A model generated the notes under the pieces. The model did no database searches and was not told the DNA's origin. It saw nothing but the letters and a program-made list of their open reading frames with translations. Both the position numbers and the translations under genes were made by a program. A stretch of 64,000 bases of DNA from Terriglobia bacterium (GTDB lineage: Bacteria > Acidobacteriota > Terriglobia > Bryobacterales > Bryobacteraceae), in the NCBI GenBank assembly GCA_020073445.1, contig JAIQFE010000005.1, forward strand, positions 124,001 to 188,000, given 5' to 3'. Of this stretch, positions 34,572 to 43,586 are shown piece by piece (within the stretch, counting starts at the first letter, position 1; each line of letters starts with the position of its first letter).

Positions 34572-36119
34572 ATGGCTTCCTGGAACCGAAACCTCATCTT
34601 CGCCATGCTTGCGCTGCCCGTAGCCGCTCAACAGCCCTGCGAACGGCTGACTTCGCTCAGTCTGCCCGGCGTGGCGATCACTCTGGCGCAAACCGTGGCG
34701 GCAGGATCGTTCGCTCCACCCGCGGCTCGCGCGGCGGTCAATGTTCCCGAGTTTTGCCGCGTGGCCGGCACCATCACGCCGGAAGTCCATTTCGAACTGT
34801 GGATGCCGGCGGCGTGGAACAAGAAACTGCTTATGGCAGGCAACGGCGGACTGGCGGGCACCATCAACTACACCGCGATGCTCGAACCTCTGCGGCGCGG
34901 CTATGCGTCGAGCAGCACCGATACGGGCCACGTCGCCGACAACGACGGCCATTGGGCGCAAGGGCATATGGAGCGCGTGATCGACTTCGCGCACCGCTCG
35001 GTGCACGTGACCACGCAGGCCGACAAAGCCATCATCAAGGCTTTCTATAGCTCCGCTCTCGATCATTCGTACTTCAGCGGCTGCTCGCAAGGCGGCCTCG
35101 AAGCTCTGACCGAAGCGCAGCGTTACCCTCGCGATTACGATGGCATCATCGCGGGCGATCCCGCCAACTACTGGACGCACCTCTATGCGGGCGGGCACTT
35201 GTGGATCGCGCAGGCCACGCTGACCGATCCCGCCAGCTACATTCCCACCACCAAGCTGCAGACGATCGGCGATGCGGTGTACGCCGCGTGCGATTCGATC
35301 GACGGGATCAAAGACGGGATTCTCAACGATCCGCGCCGCTGTCATTTCGATGCTTCCGTGTTGCTGTGCAAGAACGGAGACGCTCCGAACTGTCTCACGC
35401 AGCCGTAGGTGGAAGCGGTGACGAAGATCTATCAAGGCGCGCGAACTTCGGACGGCGAGCAAATCTTCCCCGGAATCATGCCGGGTGGCGAAGCGGGCCA
35501 GGGTGGCTGGAGCACTTGGATCACGGGAACCGATCCCGGCCGGGGATCGCATTTCACGTTGGGATTTCCGGCGCTCAAGAACATCGTCTTCGAAAACCCG
35601 GATTGGGATTTCCGGACCTTTCGCTTCGATCGCACAGAGGGCATCGATAGCGATGTCGATTTCCTGGATGCCAAGATGGGTCCGATCATCAACAACACCA
35701 ATCCGGATCTGCGCGCCTTCCAGGCCAACGGCGGGAAGCTGATCCAGTATCACGGCTGGGCCGATCCCGACATTTCGCCGATCAACAGCATCAACTATTA
35801 CCAGAGCGTGGTCCAGTTCATGGATCGCGACGGCCACGGCCTGACCGAGGCCCAAAATTTCTATCGCCTGTTCATGGTGCCGGGGATGTTTCACTGCCAG
35901 GGTGGCCCCGGTCCCAACACGTTCGATGCGCTCACGGCGCTGGAACAGTGGAAAGAGAAAGGCGCGGCTCCGGAGAAAATGGTCGCGACACATGTTACGA
36001 ACGGGAACGTAGATCGTTCACGTCCGCTGTGCCCGTATCCGCAGGAAGCGCAGTGGAAAGGCAGCGGAAGCACGGATCAAGCGGACAATTTCGCTTGTGC
36101 GCTGCCGAAAGTTCCTTAA
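34572..36119 (+). pseudogene. Tannase/feruloyl esterase family protein interrupted by an in-frame TAG
   Basis: One reading frame of 515 codons is broken only by TAG at 35406-35408. The first 278 residues carry the signal peptide and the nucleophile Ser172 in FSGCSQGGLEAL; the remaining 236, in the same frame, carry the other triad members (Asp in HGWADPDISP, His in PGMFHCQGG). Around the stop the sequence reads NCLTQP-stop-VEAVTKIYQG, where relatives have a residue such as Gln, so a single C-to-T change from CAG is the simplest origin. No frameshift. Without readthrough the product lacks Asp and His and would be inactive. Confidence 0.88.
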
Positions 36120-36133
36120 GAGGAGATCGGGAT

Positions 36134-36934
36134 TTAGTGCTGAAGAAGCGGTAAAGAGCTAGGCGGTGGAGGGGGCGGTGGAGGAGCAGCCGGCGGAGGA
36201 GTCTTTCCGCCAGTATCGCCGACCGAACCAGTTCCGCCGCCGCCCGGCAGACTGATTCTCCCGGGTCCGCTGGTGCGACCGACGATCGCGATGACGTTGA
36301 CGACAATCCGCAGTGCTTGCCGCGCGGCGTTGCCCTTGTTGATTCCTTGCGCGATCGGCTCATCGCGATACACCCGGTAAACCGAGCCGGCGTTGAGGAC
36401 CGCCGCATTTCCGCTCAGTAACGCGTGCCGCACCTCCACGGTGCCGTCCTCGACCTCCACCGTGGTGGATTCGTCATCATCGTTCACGGTGACATCGAAG
36501 GTGGTGCCGCGCACGGAAATGACCGCGACCGGCGTCAGTACGCGATTTGGATTCGGCGTGGTACCCAGATGTTCGATGTGAACCCGTACCCGGCCCAGGA
36601 AAACATCAATGAGATCCCGCCAGTTGCCGGGATTTTGCCGGAACACAAACGTGGAATTCGGATAGACCTCCACGGTGCTGCCGTCTGTGACCTGGAGCAA
36701 CGCGTGTCCATCCGCACCGGTCACGACCCGTTGCGTCACCTGGATGCTATCGCCTACCGACAGCGCCCAAGGCTGGAAATCCTTCATAACCGAAACCTGC
36801 CCGGTTAACGTCACAACCTTTGCGGCGTAATTGCCTGCATCGGAGGGAAGGAATTGGCCCAGACACACTACGGACGTCATCGCCATCAGAAGCGACAACC
36901 TCGCCGTCGTGGATCGCGTGACCCTCATCTTCAT
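36134..36934 (-). CDS. FecR-domain secreted protein with polyproline tail
   Basis: 266 residues from ATG 36934 (ATG 36928 also possible); the longer upstream frame lacks a signal and is disregarded. Signal peptide, then a FecR-type domain: KVVTLTGQVSVMKDFQPWALSVGDSIQVTQRVVTGADGHALLQVTDGSTVEVYPNS, and VAVISVRGTTFDVTVNDDDESTTVEVEDGTVEVRH. The C-terminus is Gly/Pro-rich with a run of nine prolines. FecR domains in TonB systems bind sigma factors or peptidoglycan; no sigma or TonB gene is next to it, so it is probably a periplasmic envelope protein. Confidence 0.85.
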   Translation of the reverse strand: MKMRVTRSTTARLSLLMAMTSVVCLGQFLPSDAGNYAAKVVTLTGQVSVMKDFQPWALSVGDSIQVTQRVVTGADGHALLQVTDGSTVEVYPNSTFVFRQNPGNWRDLIDVFLGRVRVHIEHLGTTPNPNRVLTPVAVISVRGTTFDVTVNDDDESTTVEVEDGTVEVRHALLSGNAAVLNAGSVYRVYRDEPIAQGINKGNAARQALRIVVNVIAIVGRTSGPGRISLPGGGGTGSVGDTGGKTPPPAAPPPPPPPPSSLPLLQH

Positions 36935-36938
36935 CCAG

Positions 36939-36970
36939 CCAAAAACATCGGCCACCCAAAAACATCGGCC
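36939..36970. repeat. Tandem 15-base repeat before the FecR gene
   Basis: CCAAAAACATCGGCC occurs at 36939-36953 and 36956-36970 (17-base period), just upstream of ATG 36934 on the minus strand. It could be a duplicated operator or a slippage product. Confidence 0.6.
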
Positions 36971-37150
36971 GAAAAACGGGTAAACCTCACCCCTCACCTG
37001 GACTGCCAGGTTCAGGCATGGAGTTAGTCTACCATCAAAATTGCACTTGCAAGCGCGGCTCCGAAGAGATTTTTGTGATCCGGAGGGTACTGAAATCAGC
37101 AGTTTCGGGGCGTTTCCGCCGATAGGGTAAGGGTACAATGGACTCGTTCC

Positions 37151-39061
37151 ATGAGTAACAAAGCCACACTGAGTCTCGGGCTGGTTCTCGCCGCGTTTGC
37201 GGCTGGTCCAGCTAGCGGACAGGCTCTCGACTGGAGACGTGTGGGCAACGCTGCTATGGACCTGGAATTGGCCGGCCTTGCCACAGGGCCGGTCGACCGG
37301 GTATGGTACTCGACTGCCGGCGACCAGCTCTTCACCCGATCCGCATCTGGGTACGCGTCCGGTAAGCTGTTTGAAACCAACGATTTCGATCGATGGGCCA
37401 TAGCTCCGGCCGACACTGCCGCGCCTCCCGTGCCGCTGGGCAGATCGATCACTGTTCCGGAGGACGGCGCTCAAGTTCGCAATCCGGCAGGTTCAAGTTC
37501 GCGGGTGTATGCGTTTGGACGGTTCGTCTATCGCTCCGACAACGGCGGCAAGAACTGGGAGAATCTGACGGCGTTCCACGGGATGTCCATTGTCGGGGAC
37601 AACCTCCGCGATCTGGCGGTTTCGCCCGCCAATGAAGACGAAATCGTCGTGGCGGGATCGGCGGGAATCTTTCGGTCCCTGGACGGAGGCCAGTCCTGGA
37701 GCAGCCTCAACGAGAATCTTCCCAATCTTCCTTCGGCCCGCATTCGAAGTCTTCCGGAAGGTCCTCAGGGCGCGCAGGTCGAGTTGCCCGGCGCGATGGT
37801 GGTGGAATGGCAACCGGGCGAACGCCAGGCATGGCGGCCCGCTAACAACGCCAAAGCCGCCGGCGATCTGGCGTATCGACGGATTTTGAGCGGCACCCGC
37901 GGCGCGACCGTCACTGCATTTGCAACCGAGCAACAGTACGTTTACACCGGCATGGCGGACGGCCGCATCGCGGTCTCCACCGACAGCGGCGTGAGTTGGC
38001 AGCCCGATCAGCGCAGCGGCCAGAGCGGAGCGGTGACCGCCTTCTGGGTAAATCCAACCGATCCGCATTTCGCTCTCGCGGTGCTCGCCACGCGCGCCCA
38101 TGGAGCGGAAACAATTCCGCCGCGCGTGCTGCACACCATCGATGGAGGCCTCTCCTGGGAAGATATTTCCGCGAACCTTCCCGATGTCACGGTCCACGGC
38201 GTCACTGCGGATCCCACAGGCAACGCCGTCTACGTCGCTACCGATCAAGGAGTGTTCCTTGCCCGGACGAATCTCAACGCTCTGAGCGTAGCGGCTCCTT
38301 CCTGGACGGCGCTGGCGGGCTTGCTGCCGGTGGCCGCGACGGACGTGAAGCTCGATTCGGCCGCGATTCAGCTTTGGGTTGCTCTCGAAGGCTACGGAAT
38401 GTATCAGACCATGGCGCCCCATCGCGCCGGCGATCCCCGGCTGATTACGTCTGCGGGCTTGATCGCCCGAGCGGCTGCTCCCGGGACCTTGTTCAGCGTT
38501 GAAGGCGCACGCGTAAATTCCGCGAATGCCAGCGGACTGCCGGTTCCGGTGCTGTTCGCGACCGACACTGGATCGCAGATCCAAATCCCCTTCGAAATGC
38601 GCGGCGATTCCATGACGCTCGCGATCGACGGCCCCGCTGGAACGCGTCTGCTCCCCTCGGTGCCGCTAGTTTCGGCCGCGCCTGCCATCCAGCTCGACCC
38701 GCGGGACGGCGCGCCGCTGCTGCTCGATGCCGACAATGGCGTGCTGCTCGACGCGATGCATCCGGCGCATTCGCATGCCCGCATCCAGATCCTGGCAACA
38801 GGACTTGGTCAAGTGTTGCCGGCTTGGCCCACGGGCCTGCCCGCTCCCTCGGACATTCCACACACGGTGGCCGCGCCCGTACGGGCGTTGCTCGATCGCA
38901 ATCCAGTCCAGGTCACGCGTGCGATTCTGGCACCGACTTACGTAGGAATGTATCTGGTCGAAATCGAGATCCCCAACATCGTCAATTACGGGCCCGCCGA
39001 GCTGTACATCGAGGTGGATGGTCAGCCGAGTAATCGCGTCAGGGTATATATTGAACCTTAA
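37151..39061 (+). CDS. Secreted BNR/sortilin-like beta-propeller with TIGR03437-type C-terminal domain
   Basis: 636 residues; signal peptide to about residue 24. Asp-box repeats mark a propeller: YRSDNGGKNWENL, FRSLDGGQSWSSL, VSTDSGVSWQPD and HTIDGGLSWEDI. The last ~130 residues (DADNGVLLDAMHPAHSHARIQILATGLGQV ... APTYVGMYLVEIEIPN ... NRVRVYIEP) match the TIGR03437-type domain characteristic of Solibacter-like acidobacteria. TACAAT at 37134-37139 may be its -10. Ligand unknown; a carbohydrate-binding or sensory envelope role is likely. Confidence 0.82.
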   Translation: MSNKATLSLGLVLAAFAAGPASGQALDWRRVGNAAMDLELAGLATGPVDRVWYSTAGDQLFTRSASGYASGKLFETNDFDRWAIAPADTAAPPVPLGRSITVPEDGAQVRNPAGSSSRVYAFGRFVYRSDNGGKNWENLTAFHGMSIVGDNLRDLAVSPANEDEIVVAGSAGIFRSLDGGQSWSSLNENLPNLPSARIRSLPEGPQGAQVELPGAMVVEWQPGERQAWRPANNAKAAGDLAYRRILSGTRGATVTAFATEQQYVYTGMADGRIAVSTDSGVSWQPDQRSGQSGAVTAFWVNPTDPHFALAVLATRAHGAETIPPRVLHTIDGGLSWEDISANLPDVTVHGVTADPTGNAVYVATDQGVFLARTNLNALSVAAPSWTALAGLLPVAATDVKLDSAAIQLWVALEGYGMYQTMAPHRAGDPRLITSAGLIARAAAPGTLFSVEGARVNSANASGLPVPVLFATDTGSQIQIPFEMRGDSMTLAIDGPAGTRLLPSVPLVSAAPAIQLDPRDGAPLLLDADNGVLLDAMHPAHSHARIQILATGLGQVLPAWPTGLPAPSDIPHTVAAPVRALLDRNPVQVTRAILAPTYVGMYLVEIEIPNIVNYGPAELYIEVDGQPSNRVRVYIEP

Positions 39062-39616
39062 GTGTTCAACGTGATGCGTCCTGCCGCCGTTCTTGTCGCG
39101 CTTTCCATTTTCAGCCTGATTTTGTTACGAGGGCAGCAGCCCAAAGACGATCAGCTAGCGCCCTACTATCCCACTCCTCAGATCGTGGTCGACAAGATGC
39201 TGCAACTGGGCGGCCTGAAAGCCGGCGAGAAAATGTTCGACCTGGGTTCCGGCGATGGCCGCATCGTGATCATGGCTGCGCAAAAATATAAGGCCAATGC
39301 TGTCGGAGTGGAACTGAACGAGTCGCTGGTCCGCCAGAGCTTGGACCGCATCAAAACCCTGGGCCTCGGGCCCACCGCGCACGTGATCCAAGGCGATCTT
39401 CTCCAGCAGGATTACTCTTCGGCCGATCTCCTGACTGTGTACTTGCTGCCGGTGGGGAACGAACTGGTGACGCCGATTCTCGAAAAGCAGCTCAAGAAAG
39501 GCGCGCGCATCGTGGCGCACGATTTCGAGTTCGCGGCATGGAAGCCGGTCCAGACCCTGGCGATCGATGACGACGGCGAGGGGCGCAGCCATCACTTGTA
39601 CCTCTATCGCCGTTAA
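39062..39616 (+). CDS. Membrane-anchored class I methyltransferase
   Basis: 184 residues from GTG 39062 directly after the preceding stop; ATG 39074 is an in-frame alternative. A hydrophobic N-terminal segment (AAVLVALSIFSLILL) is followed by YYPTPQIVVDKMLQLGGLKAGEKMFDLGSGDGRIVIMAAQKY (motif I) and AVGVELNESLVRQS. The pattern (Y-x-PTP then DLGSGDGR) is that of the FAM173/ANTKMT-like lysine methyltransferase group found in many bacteria. Target unknown. Confidence 0.82.
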   Translation: MFNVMRPAAVLVALSIFSLILLRGQQPKDDQLAPYYPTPQIVVDKMLQLGGLKAGEKMFDLGSGDGRIVIMAAQKYKANAVGVELNESLVRQSLDRIKTLGLGPTAHVIQGDLLQQDYSSADLLTVYLLPVGNELVTPILEKQLKKGARIVAHDFEFAAWKPVQTLAIDDDGEGRSHHLYLYRR

Positions 39617-39636
39617 GTGACATGGTTTAATTCGCG

Positions 39637-40764
39637 ATGGTTCCCTATCATGGGCGGCTAGCTCTCCGCATTGCGCGCCTGGTGCTGGCTGTGGCGTGTG
39701 CGGCGGCCTATGTTCGAACCGCTGGGTTCGAGCAGAACTGGGTCTCCGCGCTGGTCGCCGCCTACACCGTGTATTCGCTGGGCGCCGTGTTCGCCGTGCG
39801 CTTCGAAACTCCTATCCGCGCGGCCACCGCGATCGTGGCGGACGCCACCAATTTCGCCATTTGGACCTGGCAGGCTCCAGGAGATTGGCAACCCGCGCTG
39901 GCCTGCGGCTATCTGCTCGGTTCCACCGTGCTCTTGCACGATCTGGTGCGGGCCGCGATTACGTTCGCGGCCGTGCTTTTCATCGCACTGATTCTTCCTC
40001 CTGGCCGTAACGGGAATCTGGTGTGGACGGTGGTCGCCACGGGCGGCGCGGCGGCGGCGGTAGGCCTCTATAAGCGCTATCTCGAAGAACGCATGTCCAC
40101 CACGCTGCGCCACAACGTCATGATCCGGTCGCAGTCGCAACTCGCGCGGGAAGCCGAGCGCCAGCGCATCGCCGCCGATTTTCACGACGGCCCGTTGCAA
40201 AGCTTTATCAGTTTTCAGATGCGCCTGGAGGTGATCCGCAAATTGTTCCAGCGCGATATAGAAGCCGGGACCCGCGAACTTCATCAGTTGCAGGAATTGT
40301 GCCAGTCGCAAGTGGCCGATCTTCGCAGTTTCGTGCGCAGCATGCGGCCCGCCGATGAGGGCATGGGATTGGCGGCCTCGCTTAGCCGCATGGCCGAACT
40401 GTTCCAGCGCGACTCGGGCATCGCGACCACGTTTTCGGGCGGCGATCTGCACGATCCGGCGGATACCCAGGTCTCGCTCGAGGTGCTGCAGATCGTCCGC
40501 GAGGCGCTGAACAACATCCTGAAGCATTCCGGCGCAACCCGCGTGGCGATCTCGGCGGCCCGTGTCGATCACAACCTGCAAATCTCAGTGGAGGACAACG
40601 GCGAGGGATTCCCTTTTACTGGGTCGTTCTCCTTGGAAGAATTGGAACTGCTTCGTCTCGGCCCCACCAGCATCAAGCGCCGGGTGAAAGTGCTGGAAGG
40701 CGACATGTCGCTCGAGTCCGGGCCGGGCCGGGGCTCTAAGCTCGCCATTCGCGTGCCGCTCTAA
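39637..40764 (+). CDS. Membrane sensor histidine kinase, HisKA_3 (NarX/DegS-like)
   Basis: 375 residues. Four or more N-terminal membrane helices (about residues 8-145) form the sensor. The HisKA_3 domain has EAERQRIAADFHDGPLQSFISF with the phosphoacceptor His in FHDG; the HATPase domain has VLQIVREALNNILKHSGAT (N-box), VEDNGEGFPF and GPGRGSKLAIRVPL. Such kinases normally pair with NarL/LuxR-type regulators, but none is adjacent. The stop is two bases from the next gene. Confidence 0.9.
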   Translation: MVPYHGRLALRIARLVLAVACAAAYVRTAGFEQNWVSALVAAYTVYSLGAVFAVRFETPIRAATAIVADATNFAIWTWQAPGDWQPALACGYLLGSTVLLHDLVRAAITFAAVLFIALILPPGRNGNLVWTVVATGGAAAAVGLYKRYLEERMSTTLRHNVMIRSQSQLAREAERQRIAADFHDGPLQSFISFQMRLEVIRKLFQRDIEAGTRELHQLQELCQSQVADLRSFVRSMRPADEGMGLAASLSRMAELFQRDSGIATTFSGGDLHDPADTQVSLEVLQIVREALNNILKHSGATRVAISAARVDHNLQISVEDNGEGFPFTGSFSLEELELLRLGPTSIKRRVKVLEGDMSLESGPGRGSKLAIRVPL

Positions 40765-40766
40765 AC

Positions 40767-41744
40767 ATGCGGATCCCTTACCTCGTTGCGTTCCTGGTGC
40801 TGCTCACAGGCTGCGGCCGATATGCCGATTTCACTCTGCCTCCTCCCGAATCCGGCGGCCCTCGCGCGCCGTTCACATGGGAGGCTCGACCGGAACCGGT
40901 CATCCAGCGCGGCAATTCTTCCGATGTCCTGAATCCCTCGGTCGTGCATTTTCAAGGCGCTTACTGGAACTTCTATTCCGAATTCGACGACCGGACACAC
41001 ACGATGCACACTGCCGCAGCGACTTCGTCTGACGGGTTCGCCTGGATAAGATTGGGCCGCGTCCTTTCGCCGCAAGGTTCGGAAGGATCGTATATCGCGG
41101 CGAACGGCTCCGCAGTAGTTGCCGGAGACGAGATTCTTTATTGGTATGAAATTGGCTATCCGTTACGTATAGCCCTGGCCCGCTCGCGCGATGGGAAGAA
41201 TTGGACCCGGCACGGCGACGCTGTAGTCCCTCTCGGGCCACGCGGCAGTTTCGATGAGCGGGCCGTTGCCGATCCGTATGTCATCCGCGCGGCTGGAACC
41301 TTCTACATGTTCTACCTGGGTCAGGACCGCGCCCGCCGCCAGAGTTTGGGCATCGCACGTTCCACCGATGGGGTCGTTTGGGAGAAGCTGCGCGTCAACC
41401 CGATTCTTGAACCCGGCGCGCCGGGAGCGTTCGATGAAAACGGCCTGGGCGAGCCCGCCGTGTGGACCTCGGGTGGCCAGTGGTGGATGCTGTACACCGG
41501 ACGCGACAAGAAGGAGCAGCGCCGGATGGGCCTGGCTCGCTCCGTCGACGGTATCCGCTGGGAGCGCGTGCCGGACTTTGTCATTTCCGGATCGAATAAC
41601 TGGGACAGTCAAGTGATCTGCGACCCCAGCGTGGAGCAGATGCCTGACGGCTCGATTCGTGTCTGGTTCGGCGGCGGAGACATCGCGAGGCCCGACCAGG
41701 GTCTGCATGGCCAGATCGGCTTAGGCCTGCTGCGCGGGCAGTAG
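40767..41744 (+). CDS. Lipoprotein with GH43/GH130-like five-bladed propeller
   Basis: 325 residues with lipobox LLTGC near residue 16, so probably lipid-anchored. Repeats of the five-bladed fold: NPSVVHFQGAYWNFYSEFD, IALARSRDGKNWTRHGD, ADPYVIRAAGTFYMFYLGQD, IARSTDGVVWEKL, and GLARSVDGIRWERV then CDPSVEQMPDGSIRVWFGGG. Catalytic acids cannot be assigned with certainty. Likely acts on or binds a polysaccharide at the cell surface. Coupled behind the histidine kinase. Confidence 0.75.
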   Translation: MRIPYLVAFLVLLTGCGRYADFTLPPPESGGPRAPFTWEARPEPVIQRGNSSDVLNPSVVHFQGAYWNFYSEFDDRTHTMHTAAATSSDGFAWIRLGRVLSPQGSEGSYIAANGSAVVAGDEILYWYEIGYPLRIALARSRDGKNWTRHGDAVVPLGPRGSFDERAVADPYVIRAAGTFYMFYLGQDRARRQSLGIARSTDGVVWEKLRVNPILEPGAPGAFDENGLGEPAVWTSGGQWWMLYTGRDKKEQRRMGLARSVDGIRWERVPDFVISGSNNWDSQVICDPSVEQMPDGSIRVWFGGGDIARPDQGLHGQIGLGLLRGQ

Positions 41745-41822
41745 TACACGCGCCAACCGATTGAAACACCATTGTTACTCGAAGTGCTCGAACCTTTTGC
41801 GCGGTTGCTACGTCTAATCAGT

Positions 41823-42173
41823 ATGGGTCTTGAACCAAGGTTGTTCTCAGACTACCGAAATGCGTTTGCCGAATTTGCCCAGAAGACCCGGCAAGCCCGC
41901 GCGTTGATGTCGGCTGCGAATCCTGACTGGCAAGCCATTGACGCGGCTCTGCTGGACCTGGAGAAGGCGCGCGTGAACTACAATCATCGGCGGGACATAC
42001 TCGCTCAGCAATTGTTAAGTTCCTCAAAGTTGCCGGAAGCGGCCCAGCCTCAGCCGAATCGGGTGAGAGAGATCGCCCAACTGCGGTGGGAACTTGCCGG
42101 CAAGCCGGAAGGCACGGACGATGAGAATTGGTTCCGCGCCGAGGATATCGTGCGCCGCGCTACTGCGGCGTAA
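41823..42173 (+). CDS. DUF2934-containing small protein
   Basis: 116 residues from ATG 41823 (TTG 41772 would add 17). A helical N-terminal region (residues 5-65, rich in Arg/Ala/Glu) leads to RVREIAQLRWELAGKPEGTDDENWFRAED, the ~30-residue DUF2934 motif. The function of that motif is unknown; it occurs in small acidobacterial and proteobacterial proteins. No signal peptide. Confidence 0.7.
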   Translation: MGLEPRLFSDYRNAFAEFAQKTRQARALMSAANPDWQAIDAALLDLEKARVNYNHRRDILAQQLLSSSKLPEAAQPQPNRVREIAQLRWELAGKPEGTDDENWFRAEDIVRRATAA

Positions 42174-42176
42174 CAT

Positions 42177-43586
42177 CTATTCCCGCTTAGCAACCTGAAG
42201 CTGGCTCAGCGATTCCGCGTAGGCGGCGATACCTTTGTAAAGCGCCTCGGCGATCTTCTGCCGGTGGTCGGTCTTGCGCATCAGCGCTTCATCGGCGGAA
42301 TTAGTCAGGAACCCGATTTCGGCCAGGACGCTGGGCATCTGCGCGCCGATCAGCACCACGAACGGAGCTTTCTTGATGCCGCGGTTCTTGGTGGCCGCAG
42401 CGGATTTCGTCAACGTGAATAGCGACGTTTGCAGGCGCGCGGCGAACTCGCGCGACTCGTCGATTTTATCCTTCAGTGCGATCTTCTCCAGCACGTCTTT
42501 CAAGTCGAAGATGGAACTCTCCGCTGGCGCGTTCTCGCGTGCCGCGAGATCCAGCGCGCTGCGCGACGTGGTGAAGTTCAGATAATACGTCTCCACGCCG
42601 GTCACCGATTTTACCGGCGATGAGTTGGCGTGGATCGACAGGAACAGGTCCGCTTTCGCGTCGTTGGCGATTTTGGTTCGCCCTTCGAGCGGCACGAACG
42701 TGTCGTCGGTGCGGGTCAGCACGACCTCGCTGCCGAGCCGGTCCTGAAGCAGCATCGCGAGCCGCTGCGATACGTCCAGCACCAGGTCTTTCTCCGTCAG
42801 GCCGGAAGGGCCATGCGTGCCGGCGTCGTGACCGCCGTGACCCGGATCGAGGACCACGCGCCCCAGCTTCAGGCCCAATGCACGAGTCAGCGTCCGGTCC
42901 CCACTCGAAGTGCGCGCTGCCGCTTTTGGTTCAGCCAGGTCCGGCTTTCGCGGAGCCACCACCGGACGGCTGACCGGGGTCAGCACGGCCGGCGAAGGTA
43001 GAACCTTCGCAACCACCGGAGGGTCCACTTTTTTCGCAACGGCCGGCGGTTCCACTTGAGGCTTCGGAGCCGGCAAGGGCTTGGCTGGCTCCTCTACGAC
43101 TGACGTGCTTACCGCTGCCGTGCTCGCCGCTGCCGGCGAAGTCTTCGCACCCTTGGCGTGGAGTTCGATCATCAGCCGCTCGGGATTAGAAAGCTGTGAG
43201 GCGGTGAAGTCGGCGGCCTGCTCCAGATCGAGCACGACTCGGGTGGTTCCGGGCTGCGTCTCCGCGATGCGGATTTGCTTGAGCAGGTGGTCGCCTACGG
43301 GAATGGTTTTCTGGGCCATTGCCGGGCGGGAACTTTGGACGTCGAAGAACAAACGCGGCGGGGTATCCAGATTGTCGGATTTGTATTTGAACTCGCCGGA
43401 AACTTCCACGGCTATGCGGGTGGTGTCGCCTGCGGACCAGAAGCGGACCGCCGTGACCCGGTGCGCGGCCTGCCCGAAGCACGGCGTGTTTAGACACAGT
43501 ACGGGCGCGACCGTCAAAACATTTAGAAGGATCGCGCGCAACCGGTTACTGCTGCGTGGTCCTGAGATGCAACCTGCCTTCGGCAT
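42177..43586 (-). CDS. N-acetylmuramoyl-L-alanine amidase with AMIN domain (AmiC-like)
   Basis: 469 residues from ATG 43586. Signal peptide, then an AMIN domain (VTAVRFWSAGDTTRIAVEVSGEFKY), a Pro/Lys/Ala-rich linker of roughly 80 residues, and an Amidase_3 catalytic domain: VVLDPGHGGHDAGTHG (first zinc His), LTEKDLVLDVSQRLA (Glu), ADLFLSIHANSS (His) and VLAEIGFLTN (catalytic Glu). Cleaves peptidoglycan stem peptides during division. Its start overlaps the end of the upstream lytic transglycosylase by 41 bases. Confidence 0.92.
   Translation of the reverse strand: MPKAGCISGPRSSNRLRAILLNVLTVAPVLCLNTPCFGQAAHRVTAVRFWSAGDTTRIAVEVSGEFKYKSDNLDTPPRLFFDVQSSRPAMAQKTIPVGDHLLKQIRIAETQPGTTRVVLDLEQAADFTASQLSNPERLMIELHAKGAKTSPAAASTAAVSTSVVEEPAKPLPAPKPQVEPPAVAKKVDPPVVAKVLPSPAVLTPVSRPVVAPRKPDLAEPKAAARTSSGDRTLTRALGLKLGRVVLDPGHGGHDAGTHGPSGLTEKDLVLDVSQRLAMLLQDRLGSEVVLTRTDDTFVPLEGRTKIANDAKADLFLSIHANSSPVKSVTGVETYYLNFTTSRSALDLAARENAPAESSIFDLKDVLEKIALKDKIDESREFAARLQTSLFTLTKSAAATKNRGIKKAPFVVLIGAQMPSVLAEIGFLTNSADEALMRKTDHRQKIAEALYKGIAAYAESLSQLQVAKRE

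Noticed and set aside
34545-35993. 482-codon minus frame opposite the tannase gene
   Set aside because: It is longer than either half of the broken gene, but has no family pattern, whereas the plus frame holds the complete catalytic triad.
34572-36119. Genome-wide TAG reassignment as explanation for the interrupted tannase
   Set aside because: rpsI, tsf and other essential genes in the window end in TAG with no coding continuation.
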